Positions 48,848 through 58,310 of a DNA stretch of 64,000 nt are shown here, in pieces. Each line of letters starts with the position of its first letter. Position 1 is the stretch's first letter. A model generated the notes under the pieces. The model worked only from the letters and a program-made list of their open reading frames with translations, did not search any database and was not told the DNA's origin. The stretch spans positions 28,807,378-28,871,377 of the forward strand of contig NC_091165.1 of the NCBI RefSeq assembly GCF_040958095.1, in the 5' to 3' direction. The stretch is from Procambarus clarkii. Taxonomy: Eukaryota; Arthropoda; Malacostraca; Decapoda; Cambaridae. Position numbers and translations under genes: made by a program.

Positions 48848-49785
48848 TATATACCTATACCAATGTCTATCTCCCCATCTCGCTATATCATTGATTCAAG
48901 AAGTCTCTGCCTCTATAACAAATTATATGTTGTTTGATGATTCATATTGAAGAGGCTATATTAAACTACAGCCCATCCACCTAAAATGAAAAATACTATG
49001 TATAACAACTATTTGATTGAACGTAAAAAAATTGACTTTTCCACCTAACAATGAAACACTTTGTACTATTAATTTTGTAAAAGATACATACACATACACA
49101 CACACACAAGTCAAAACCAAACTCAATCATTTGTAGGCCTAGTATGCACATGTGTGTACCATATTAAGCCCAAGATAACGTATATTAGGCTTGTTTACAT
49201 CCCTAATATATATGCGGGCAATCATATATATTAGCCATAACGATATAAACAAGCAATCGGACAACAAGTGTGTATGTTCGATTACTTGTTTACGCCTCGA
49301 ACATGTTGGGTTAGGATAGATTAGAATAGAACAGGACAGGTTAGGTTAGGATAGGTTCCTCAGTTGCCTTTTTTCCCCATTTTGAGCGTGGCATTTGAAC
49401 TCAGTAATACAAAAGTGGTCTTTTTGGGGGGGTTCCAACAATCCATTGTTGTTAGTTTGACTATGTCGCCGCGATAAATACAATTATTGGACGATGGATA
49501 GGATAGGATACGATGGGCTGTTATATTTTAGTAATCTGCAAGATATACAAGAGTCATTTGTATCCAAATAAAGACATTTCTACTTTACTTATCCAGAAAT
49601 ATTTTAAGTTTTATTGAGCATAAATCCTCAATATCTCTATGTTCTTTAATAAGATAAAAACATTGTCATTAAAAGAATATCAGATCAGTTACATTCTTTC
49701 CCTCAATTGTGTGACCTTTGACCTGTGATCTCATCGCTTATTGACCACAGCTGTTGTATTGTAGTATTGTATTTTGTACTGTATT
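48847..49785. other. No recognised gene; short TTAGG-like tract
   Basis: AT-rich. A degenerate AGGTTAGGTTAGGATAGG tract lies at about 49339-49356 and GGATAGGATAGGATACG at about 49496-49512. Nothing else recognised. Confidence 0.5.
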
Positions 49786-49789
49786 CGGT

Positions 49790-49880
49790 AGTTATTTTAT
49801 GGTGTGGTTTGAGCTCTGACTCGGTTGAGCTTCGGCTCATTGGTCCCGCCTCTCAACTGTCAATCAACTTTGTGTGTGTG
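49790..49880 (-). repeat. LINE 3'-end fragment
   Basis: GAGCTTCGGCTCATTGGTCC CGCCTCTCAACTGTC is the complement of the tail found at 13445 and 2370. Confidence 0.6.
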
Positions 49881-50024
49881 TGTGTGTTTGGAGGAAACGA
49901 TAAAACATGGTCGCTATATTAGCGACCAACATCACTTTCCCTACGAAAGTATTGGTACAAGTAGAGGAAACCCGTCCGTCCACCATTCTTGATGAGAGTG
50001 ATCGAGATTGCAAGCAGCTGCGTC

Positions 50025-50130
50025 CAATAGCCTGGTTGATCATACTACCACCAGCCAGGAGCTAAGCCTGGTCAGATACGCTGATCCCCCTCTTGCAACC
50101 AGCTCAAGATAAACACGAGGTAAACCTTGC
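50025..50130 (+). repeat. Degenerate SINE A copy
   Basis: AGCCTGGTTGATCATACTAC, CAGGAGCTAAGCCTGGTCAG and CTCAAGATAAACACGAGGTA follow the order of the family A end. A short tandem duplication (TATACTCCTTGCTCAAAGA) lies just after it, near 50158-50205. Confidence 0.55.
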
Positions 50131-50482
50131 AACAATTGGGGTTCGGAGCTGGTGGGTATACTCCTTGCTCAAAGATGGCGAGTATACTCCTTGCTCAAAG
50201 AGTAACGAAGCTACGGTGAAGAGTTATGGAAGGTTGCTCCTGCAACATTGCATTGTTGATTTTTGAAGGACAAATGCAGCGCTGTTTCTGCAACTTATTT
50301 GATTATTCTCATCATTTATTTTGCAATATTTGTAATAGAATCGTCATTCATTTGATTTTCTGAGAGTTGTGCTTAAGCTTCTTCTTTTTTGGCTCTCTAG
50401 TAGTGAGTCTAGGTAAGTACCTCTGGTTCATACACTTGCTAACTTTACTAGTAAATGTTAATCACCCCCCTCTAATAATTGG

Positions 50483-50690
50483 GCTGGACGGTAGAGCGAC
50501 GGTCTGGCTTCATGCAGGTCGGCGTTCAATTCCTGACCGTCTAAGTGGTTGGGTACTATTCCTTGCCCCCGTCCCATCCCAAATCCTTATCCTGACCCCT
50601 TTCCCAGTGCTATAGTTTTAATGGCTAGGCACTTTCTCCTCATAGTTCCTTCTATGAGGAACTATGAGGAGAAAGTGCCTTTCTTTCCCT
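50483..50690 (+). repeat. tRNA-derived SINE (family B) with a snap-back hairpin
   Basis: GGGCTGGACGGTAGAGCGAC (A-box region) and GGTCGGCGTTCAATTCCTGA (B-box region), body AAGTGGTTGGGTACTATTCC. The copy ends in a perfect hairpin: AGGCACTTTCTCCTCATAGT TCCT (50627-50650), loop TCTATG, exact complement (50657-50680). Confidence 0.75.
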
Positions 50691-50917
50691 TCCCTTCCCT
50701 TCCCTTCTCCGCTCCATTTCCTTGTTGTTCACCCATCCGGTTACTGGCTTGGCTCAGTTTCCCTTCACCCTGCCAACCGTATCCTTCCCGTGACTACGCT
50801 AAAGCTTTTGGGCCTTTAATTCCTCTTGATGCTCACCTTTCCATCCACTGTCCTCACCCCATATTAACAGGACGCTATATTAACGAATTGGTCGATTCTG
50901 TTGAAAAGTGCCCTGTT

Positions 50918-50919
50918 AC

Positions 50920-50960
<41 letters not shown>

Positions 50961-50962
50961 CC
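50918..50962. repeat. (CT)n microsatellite
   Basis: CT units with one CTTT interruption inside C/T-rich DNA (50690-51020). Confidence 0.9.
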
Positions 50963-51302
50963 TTCTACCCCTCCCCATCAATCCATTACACGCTTACCCA
51001 TCCCCCCAGCAACCCTCACCCTTATGGGTCAGGATCCGGAGCATTAGAAAAGACTTCATTCAGTAGGATTTTTTTTTTTTTTTACAACAGGTGGGTACAG
51101 GAACAGACGACTTTCGACTCCTGTTGAGAGTTTTCCGTTCCCACAGCTCATGGTAAAACTTACTAAAATTGGCCCGCCAATTGGTTAACAACCATGTCTT
51201 CAATTACTGCTGGGTGAAAAGAGGTGAACAGTTAAGGATTGGCGCCCAATCAATCCTCCCTCGCCAGGGTCCAAACCCGGACCAAATTGGTCGTGAGGCT
51301 TG

Positions 51303-51494
51303 CAGGCGATGAGTCACAATAACGTGGCTAAAGTAAGTTGACCACACCACACACAAGAAGGTGAAGGGACGACGACGACGTTTCGGTCCGTCCTGGACCA
51401 TTCTCAAGTCGATTGTGTCGACTTGAGAATTCTCAAGAATTCTCAAGTCGAAACGTCGTCGTCCCTTCACCTTCTAGTGTGTGGTCTGGTCAAC
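51303..51494 (-). mobile_element. Foldback retroposon family G (copy 3) with 12-bp TSD
   Basis: Bounded by TCGTGAGGCTTG (51291-51302 and 51495-51506). On the plus strand it begins with the complement of the constant end (CAGGCGATGAGTCACAATAA CGTGGCTAAAG), then arm AAGAAGGTGAAGGGACGACG, a centre with several GACTTGAGAATTC repeats, and the returning arm GTCGTCCCTTCACCTTCTAG TGTGTGGTCTGGTCAAC. Confidence 0.9.
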
Positions 51495-51708
51495 TCGTGA
51501 GGCTTGTTAGTAATTTGGAAGCCACAGACACGCTAGGCCAATCTGACATCGTGTTTCCCGTTCTCTTAATAAACACTACATTTGTTACGCATTGGACCGT
51601 GACGTAAAAACTGAGGGTGATTTAGGGAAATTAGAAACCCCTTAATATTGACACTTTTAACGACTAATGAGTATCGGCTCCGGCAAGATATGTTTGGCTA
51701 GGCTTTGA

Positions 51709-52743
51709 TGCTTTAAGTTAAGCGCGCCCCTCGAACCCCAACAGAGGCTTTACCAACTAAAACACCACCTAATCCCCAAGATGAACCACCGGCTTGTTCT
51801 CGGACGCGTGTTTAAGACGGAGTTAGCGAGTCTTGACCGGCGGCTGCGGCATGGCATCCGTGGCTGGTTGCGGCTGCCTCATGATACTCCTAATGCCTAT
51901 TTTCATGCCGACGTGAAGGACGGTGGACTAGAAATACCCGACTTTCAATCAATCCGCCTACAGAAGAACAAGCGGCTTGGGGCGTTGGTAGAGTCGGAAG
52001 ATCCAGTGGTAGTGGCAGCGGCCCTCCTACCCGCGTTCCCAGCGCGAATGCGTCGATGGGTAGACCCGACCACGGCCGCCGGAACCCCTTCTAACAGAAC
52101 GACTGAGCGCTCTAGGAAATGGAAAGCAAAACTGTATAGCATCGTCGATGGTGCCGGCCTTGCGTCCTCTTGTGAGGTTCCATCTTGCCACAAGTGGGTC
52201 GCATCCGGTACCCGTCTGCTAAGCGGAGGAGATTTTGCTCATGCCATCCAGATTAGAGCAAACGCTGTAGCCACGCCGTCTAGAGCAGCTAGGGGTAGAC
52301 CCGAGGCTTCTGGTCTCTGCGATGCTTGCCAGAAGCCAGGAACCCTGGGCCACATATCCCAGGCATGCCACAAGACACACGGGGCTCGGGTGAAACGTCA
52401 TGACGATATCACCCGGTTCGTAGCCGGCCGCCTGCGGCAGAGGGGTTTTGAGGTGGAACGCGAAGTCCGTATACCGGATGGAGGGACCTTCTGTAATCCT
52501 GACATCATAGCTTACAAAGGTGACGAGGCCTTTATATTAGACACTCAGGTCTCTGCTGATAACTTCCCACTCTCCCGTCCACATCAGAGCAAGTGCGACA
52601 AGTACGGCACCCCAGAGATCCTTCAAAAGGTCAGGGAATATACCGGGAAGCACACAGCATCCGCCTCTTCAATAACCCTTAATTGGAGAGGAGGAGAGTG
52701 CGCGTGGTCTACAGGATATGGGACTCACCAAGAGCGACCTTGA
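51709..52743 (+). CDS. R2-clade LINE: C-terminal zinc knuckle and restriction-like endonuclease
   Basis: R2-type elements encode one protein with a reverse transcriptase, a zinc knuckle and a restriction-like endonuclease that nicks the target and primes reverse transcription. Here 345 codons are open from a stop at 51706-51708. The first residues SAPLEPQQRLYQL ... LIPKMNHRLVLGR match the segment after the R2 polymerase core (AP-KPQQR). The first ATG is at 51781. Counting from it, C180, C183, H191 and C196 form a CX2CX7HX4C knuckle. R206-H207-D208 follows, and the endonuclease motif is N239-P240-D241 with D254 in FILDTQV, then KCDKYG (271-276). The N-terminal part and nearly all of the reverse transcriptase are missing (5' truncation). 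No 28S rRNA sequence flanks it. The long intact frame points to a fairly recent insertion. Confidence 0.88.
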   Translation, partial: CFKLSAPLEPQQRLYQLKHHLIPKMNHRLVLGRVFKTELASLDRRLRHGIRGWLRLPHDTPNAYFHADVKDGGLEIPDFQSIRLQKNKRLGALVESEDPVVVAAALLPAFPARMRRWVDPTTAAGTPSNRTTERSRKWKAKLYSIVDGAGLASSCEVPSCHKWVASGTRLLSGGDFAHAIQIRANAVATPSRAARGRPEASGLCDACQKPGTLGHISQACHKTHGARVKRHDDITRFVAGRLRQRGFEVEREVRIPDGGTFCNPDIIAYKGDEAFILDTQVSADNFPLSRPHQSKCDKYGTPEILQKVREYTGKHTASASSITLNWRGGECAWSTGYGTHQERP

Positions 52744-53230
52744 GATTTGCTCTGTGAAAGCCCTGACCTGGACATATTCTCTCTACAGAATATGGTCCAA
52801 GACCACATCAAGGGGCCGACCACCTTAGTCCCAGGATCACCGTGCACAGGGTGCATAAGGGTTAATATAGTCTCGCTTAGGTGAACCGCAGCCAGGATAG
52901 CTGGTAGCCAACTATCTAAGCAGAGTCGTCATCTGGAGTACCACTTCTCCAAATGGTGTCTCACAAGAGGGTGGATGACCTGGCCGGAGCCCACGAGTGG
53001 GTAAGGCGGCGGCTGGAGGGACCCCCCCATGCGCATACATGATATCCCTCCCGCTCCGGGGCCTTGTTAGGAGCTTCCACTATGAATAGTTCTTTTCCAT
53101 GTATGCCGATGTCAAGTCATCAATCCACCTGCTTAGGCAGCTTGCTGTTTTGGCCTTCAGCGTTAGTTCTTTTTAATGATATACTGTCCACCTCTCCCTC
53201 TGTGTGCTGTGTCCCATATAAGAAAAAAAC
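52744..53230 (+). mobile_element. Probable 3' UTR of the R2-clade element
   Basis: Distinctly GC-richer than its surroundings, directly after the stop (CTGTGAAAGCCCTGACCTGG ... GGCGGCTGGAGGGACCCCCC). The exact end is unclear; composition changes near 53225 at AAGAAAAAAAC. Confidence 0.5.
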
Positions 53231-53515
53231 AAATACAAAAGAATTTTCCATTTTGTGTATGTTATTTTCATGTTATTATTGTGTGTTATTAGTATCATCT
53301 TAACTCTTGTGGGTTGTGATGAGATCTGCCATTTATGTATATTTTAGTTTGTGTTTGATAGGGTATTAGGTATGCTTAGGGGTGCCTTCTGGCCATGCCC
53401 TGTGGCTGGGGGGATTGGTGCCCTGAAGCTACATAAACACCCTATACATCCCCGAAGTGGCAAGGGGAGTTAGGGGACAACAATAATTCACCGCATTTCT
53501 TACGAAGAGGAAATG
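53231..53515. other. No recognised element
   Basis: TG-rich then mixed DNA; nothing recognised. Confidence 0.5.
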
Positions 53516-53524
53516 GAGTGTATT

Positions 53525-53538
53525 AGTCACACTCTCTT

Positions 53539-53596
<58 letters not shown>
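53525..53596. repeat. CT/AC compound microsatellite
   Basis: CTCTCTTTCTCTCTCTC followed by about 24 AC units. Confidence 0.95.
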
Positions 53597-53689
53597 CAGC
53601 TGAGTTAATTGGCCGTTTACAGGTAACGATTAGATGGAGCGAGAAGGCCAAGGTAACAATTAGAAGGCCGTGCTATAGACCTCAGGAAT

Positions 53690-53880
53690 GAAACTGGTCA
53701 CAGAGCCATGGGAGGCCTACTGGCCCGCATGAGCCAATAGGCCTCCTGCATTGGCATTCAACCTCGAGGTCTCCCCAAAGGTCGAACTACTGACCCTCCC
53801 CAGGATGCAGCCCCCACAACAAGTGCCTAACTCCGGGTGTACCTATTTGCTGCTACGTGAACAGGAACATTAGGTGAAAG
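53690..53880 (-). repeat. SINE A relative, minus strand
   Basis: AGGCCTACTGGCCCGCATGA ... CCAGGATGCAGCCCCCACAA ... GTGTACCTATTTGCTGCTAC is the complement of the body and end of family A, diverged. Confidence 0.6.
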
Positions 53881-54202
53881 GAAACGTATTCGACCATTTC
53901 TCTTCCATCCAAAAATCGAACCCAGAATACCTAGAGTCGAGAACGAAGCCAACTGCTTCGAGTCGAGCCTATGAGACCCTATATGAAGGCAAGCGTGTGC
54001 CCCTGATCAGTATGCAGATGGGTATGTGGCACACAACTACTCACAGGATGGCTATGGAGTCCTCTACGACTCACAGGATAAGTATTGTGAGCATAATACA
54101 GGAATTAATGTAACCATTTGGAAGTAAACTCCAAGATCAAGAAGAAGGACCATCAAGGAACAGTTTATACGTACCAGCAACTATATAAAGTTGCAGAAAT
54201 TC

Positions 54203-54494
<292 letters not shown>

Positions 54495-54577
<83 letters not shown>

Positions 54578-54582
54578 TAGTT
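54495..54582. repeat. (AT)n microsatellite
   Basis: About 40 AT units. Confidence 0.97.
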
Positions 54583-54609
54583 TATATGGTGGCCAGCAAG
54601 TTGCTAGCC

Positions 54610-54745
54610 ACTACGAGGGGGCTAGCAAGTTCAAGTAATTTTATTGACACAACAAAAGGATAGAGCAACCTATTATTTTGTTTTTCTTTATTAAATAATA
54701 TACAATATAAAGATTAACAAATGCTATTTCTACCCTCCCGCGAGA
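54610..54745 (+). repeat. LINE 3'-end relic
   Basis: AAGTTCAAGTAATTTTATTG ACACAACAAAAGGATAGAGC and, after an AT-rich interruption, GCTATTTCTACCCTCC. Confidence 0.5.
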
Positions 54746-55785
54746 TGATAATCTTATCTCGTGTTGCCAATGTACCCATAGAGGGAGTTTTAAAGTGGAT
54801 GTTCAAACGGTGATAGGGGAGCCCATTCTCGTCCCCTAGGGCCAGGGGATGGGGTGGTGATGGAACTTGGTGACAATGTTAAACCTGGGTTTATTCGCAA
54901 TGTCTCTTGCAAATAGGTATTAAGGAAGCCGACACAGAGGGGAGGGGGGGGGGGGTCACCTCACAGTTCAGGTTCCAGGAGAGGGTTCAAGAGATCCTCA
55001 CACAGAGACCTGGAGGGCTGAACTGACTCGCCAAGTATGAATAGACTCAGATTGAAAAAGAGGAGAAATCAATGATTAATTTCTAGATCAGGAAGCTACA
55101 GGTTGAGGTTTACTGAAAAGGTAGAAAGGTAAAAAGCCAAAAAAATGCAGTTGCCAATGAAGCCAAATGTGCTAAGGCTGTTAGGGAAGGTTGAAAGTTT
55201 GTGGTCGAAAAAGATGCTGCCGGTGAACCATGGCGATTCGTGGCAGATACGGAGACCAGGACAATGAAGAATAAATGCAAGAGGCTCCTGCAAGAAGTAT
55301 GAACTGAAACAAGTCTGTCGATGGATGCAAAAGGAGGTCGAGTTCGAGAGTAAAGTTGTGGCAGGAATGTCACCGTTCACGGGAAGGTAACGTAAGTAAG
55401 CTTGTATGGTTATGCAGCATTTGGAAGGGATACAATAGGATAGAAGCTGGGATATGAGGACAAAGTGAAGAAACAGTGCCCATCTACTTGAACCATCGCA
55501 GATCGAATGCCAATACTGCAACAAGCAAGGCCCTCGGTCGACCGTCGTGCCGAAGTGGAAGTCGAAGGTCCCGATCTAGCGACATACCGAGGCTGAGACA
55601 GCCACTGTAGGTGCTAAATATCATTAGCTTACATGGAACTGTGAATACCAGAACTGTAGTGACGGCCAGACCTTTGGTTTACTAACATGAAGATTCGCGC
55701 AACAAAAGAAATGAAGCTCGTTACTTTGAGACAACCTAATAATTGTTGTATTTAATAATTATCACTCTTCCTTCTACTTGGTCTT
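54746..55785. other. No recognised gene
   Basis: A minus-strand frame of about 140 codons (55096-55524) is open but shows no motif, no splice context and unremarkable composition. A G-run lies at 54942-54954. I leave the block unassigned. Confidence 0.4.
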
Positions 55786-55789
55786 GAAG

Positions 55790-56245
55790 GAGGCCGGCCT
55801 CGGGTGAAAAGGGGCTGTGACGATCCTTGTCTGGAACCCGTAGGTGCGGGACCGGGACGTCCACCTCCCGAGGGTCGTGCGGCCCCCCAGGCTCTGCTTC
55901 AGGAGGCTGGGGTCATTCATACCCTTGATGGGGTGGTTCTTCTCCGGCCCCGACCACGGCGGTCTCCGGGGTTGGAGGTCCCTATGCCCTTCTTCACCAC
56001 CTTCGAGGTCAACCCCGGAACTCACAGTTCCTGCGACGGCGCTGGAACCAATCGTATTGGCGTATGCCTTTTCATTGGAGACTTTCAGCGTCGATGAGAG
56101 GGGGGGGGACCTACTGCCTGGTTAACAGCTTCTCCTCCGTATCAACCTACCCTGGCTTTGCGCCCTGGTGAGACCACTCCAGACCGACAACCAGAGCGCA
56201 ACTCCACAGTCTCCTGAGACTGATGGATGCCTACTACTACTATGC
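55790..56245 (+). mobile_element. Family D element, longer copy
   Basis: The 3' part matches the 245-bp insert at 32539-32783 (TTCCTGCGACGGCGCTGGAA ... CTACCCTGGCTTTGCGCCCT ... GATGGATGCCTACTACTACT). The 5' extension is GC-rich, and frames on both strands are open for 80-97 codons (for example HPIKGMNDPSLLKQSLGGRT on the minus strand) without a motif I know. The copies end at the same CTA-rich terminus. Confidence 0.65.
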
Positions 56246-56330
56246 TTAAATATTTAGTTTCCCTGTAGTTCCCTTAATTGGGAAATTTACTTCACTTCTG
56301 TCATTAGGCTTCCCACACTTACACAGTCAT

Positions 56331-56725
56331 CCAATCAATGCCTCACTCACATACAACTGACCAATCAGAGCGTCAGTTGTACATAGTAGACCAATCAGTG
56401 TCTCACTTTTAGTCATCGTCTCATTCTTAGTCAACCAATCGGGTCTGCAATCTTACTAAATCGACCACTCGACACCCTTCTACAAAATCGACCAAACAGC
56501 ATCTTCAATTCGCATAACTGACCAATCAGCGGGCCACTAACACATTCAACCAATCAACGCCCTCTCCCAAATACGACTAATCAACTCCTCACTAACCCTC
56601 TCGACCAGTCACCGGTCCACTTTCGCACTAGCCGACACCTCCATCGACCAATAGGAAGCCAGTGTCTTGTGGGTTAGGGCCTGGAAGGCTATATAAGGGC
56701 GGGAGGAAGGCGGGATGGTGTCACT
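56331..56725 (+). promoter_or_regulatory. CCAAT-array promoter with TATA box and initiator
   Basis: Exact CCAAT cores start at 56331, 56361, 56391, 56435, 56522, 56550 and 56648. One-base variants fill the gaps at 56465, 56492, 56577 and 56605. Successive spacings are 30, 30, 44, 30, 27, 30, 28, 27, 28 and 43 bp, about three helical turns. Most lie in a GACCAATCAG-like context, the preferred NF-Y site. TATATAAGG follows at 56690-56698, and an initiator-like TCACTT at 56721-56726, about 30 bases after the TATA. A leader exon would end at CTCGA|GTAAGC (56761). The gene it serves is not identified: the decayed transposase (57836) and the ionotropic receptor (60143) lie downstream. Confidence 0.6.
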
Positions 56726-57087
56726 TCACCACCGCAGCGCCCATCAACAAGTCCATCTCGAGTAAGCCTCCACCATCTCCTCTCGTGAGACAATATTTTC
56801 CTTATCTCTAGACAAAGTGATCAAGTCAAATTATTTTCCTTGACTTGAAGTTGTTCTTGCATGCTTTAAGGCATCATTTCTCCTTGATTTTATCCTTCAA
56901 GTTGTTATCATCCCCCAAATAGAATTAAGGAGTAAACTCTTAGTGCATTTGAGGAATTTAGAACACCTCTCAGTTTGGGTATTTTTTTGAGCCACCATCA
57001 AGCAGTAGGCCCAGTAACCCACTAAGCCCATTAACCTACGGCTCTTGAACGGGCTGTGCTTGTTCAAGCAACGCCCGACCTCCAAAG

Positions 57088-57226
57088 TTGTTGTTATAGA
57101 TTCAGCTACTCGGAACAAGTTCCAAGTAGCACGGGCTATGGTGAGCCCGTAACTTACCTGGCACAGGAGCGGGGCAAGAAGCACGGGCTATGGTTAGCCT
57201 CGTGGACAGGAGATGTCTCCCGTCTG
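57088..57226 (-). mobile_element. Family F retroposon with 11-bp TSD
   Basis: Flanked by GACCTCCAAAG (57077-57087 and 57227-57237). It contains the tail TTGTTGTTATAGATTCAGC, two core units, and the element head, whose complement begins CAGACGGGAGACATCTCC, similar to the head of family E. With the copy at 46191 this fixes both ends of the family. Confidence 0.9.
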
Positions 57227-57537
57227 GACCTCCAAAGACTCATTCGTCAATTTTTATCTTGTTGTGTAACAAAAGACGATGTTTTCTCGCATATAAACTC
57301 CTCACTTATTGTAATTTTGTGCATAGTTAGGACCTAGAAGAGTCTTTCAGATAACATGGTGTGAGACAAGACCAATCGACATCAAATAAGAAGCGTTCAG
57401 TGCGTTTACATACGTAATTCGAGTTGCATTCCATAAACATACTTGAAAGTAAAATACGCATAGATTCAGAATCTGACAGAAAGGCTATGTGAAAGATATT
57501 CGAGTGAGTCTATAGTCATTCGTTGAACGGTTTCGTG

Positions 57538-57721
57538 ATGACCAGACCACACACTAGACGGTGAAGGGACGACGACGTTTCGGTCCGTCCTGGATTATTC
57601 TCAAGTCGACAATCGACTTGTGAAAGGTCCAGGACGGACCGAAACGTCGTCGTCCCTTCACCTTCTAGTGTGTGGTCCGGTCATCATACTTTAGCCACGT
57701 TATTGTGACTCATCGCCTGCA
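57538..57721 (+). mobile_element. Foldback retroposon family G (copy 4) with 12-bp TSD
   Basis: Flanked by AACGGTTTCGTG (57526-57537 and 57722-57733). Arms of about 65-70 bp (GACCAGACCACACACTAG ... GGTCCGTCCTGGA and complement) around ACAATCG-like centre. After the return arm comes the constant 3' end TTAGCCACGTTATTGTGACT CATCGCCTGC. Confidence 0.92.
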
Positions 57722-57835
57722 AACGGTTTCGTGTTAATGTAGCAGACTGATGCAGTTATATATGCGTGTGTGTGTGTGTATATGTGCACATTCACCAAGT
57801 ATAAACAGTGGCTTTATTTCACTTCTTCAGAACGA

Positions 57836-58310
57836 TGGTACGTCACCGGTCGTACAAGCCAACGGAGGAGGCTGACCGCGCCAAGTTTGTGCTGATGTGG
57901 GTCGACGGGGTGCCTGTCCGCGACATCGCTCTGGCGACAGACACGAGCGTCACCACTGTCTACCGGTGGCTCAGACGCTGGCAGCGGGAGGGCACCGTTG
58001 GCACCAGGCCCAGGAGCGGACGACCAAGGGAGGACCTTCGACAAGAACATCCCTCGGGCTTCTGGTCGGACACCTTCCGGGCCTTGACGACCCACGGAGA
58101 AGGTGGTGTCAGCGATCTCCAGCTCTCTTGCAGGGGCAACCATTCTCCTTACCACATTCAGGAGACGCATTTATTTTGCGCGCAAAGTGGCTGCACACAC
58201 TATATCAACGAGAGATACATAAACCGAAGCCTGCAATTTGCGTCTGATTATCAGTTACCAACCAACTATCCCGAAGATACTATTCCATGAGGATCAGAGG
58301 AAATATATGC
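57836..58310 (+). pseudogene. Decayed Tc1-like transposase, N-terminal part
   Basis: From ATG at 57836 about 65 residues form a helix-turn-helix domain: YKPTEEADRAKFVLMWVDGV, then VRDIALATDTSVTTVYRWLR and GRPR. This is the paired-type DNA-binding region of Tc1/mariner transposases. Beyond it, similarity continues only by changing frame at least twice: TILLTTFRRRIYFARKVAAH in the second frame, then NRSLQFASDYQLPT in the first (family: TT-RRRL ... RL-FA-DY). The DDE/D catalytic domain is absent and no terminal inverted repeats were found. A good acceptor (CACTTCTTCAG) sits four bases before the ATG, so use of the DNA-binding part by a host transcript is possible but unproven. Confidence 0.6.

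Noticed and set aside
55096-55524. 142-codon minus-strand frame
   Set aside because: No recognisable motif, no splice context, and neither codon pattern nor neighbours support a gene. I left it unassigned.
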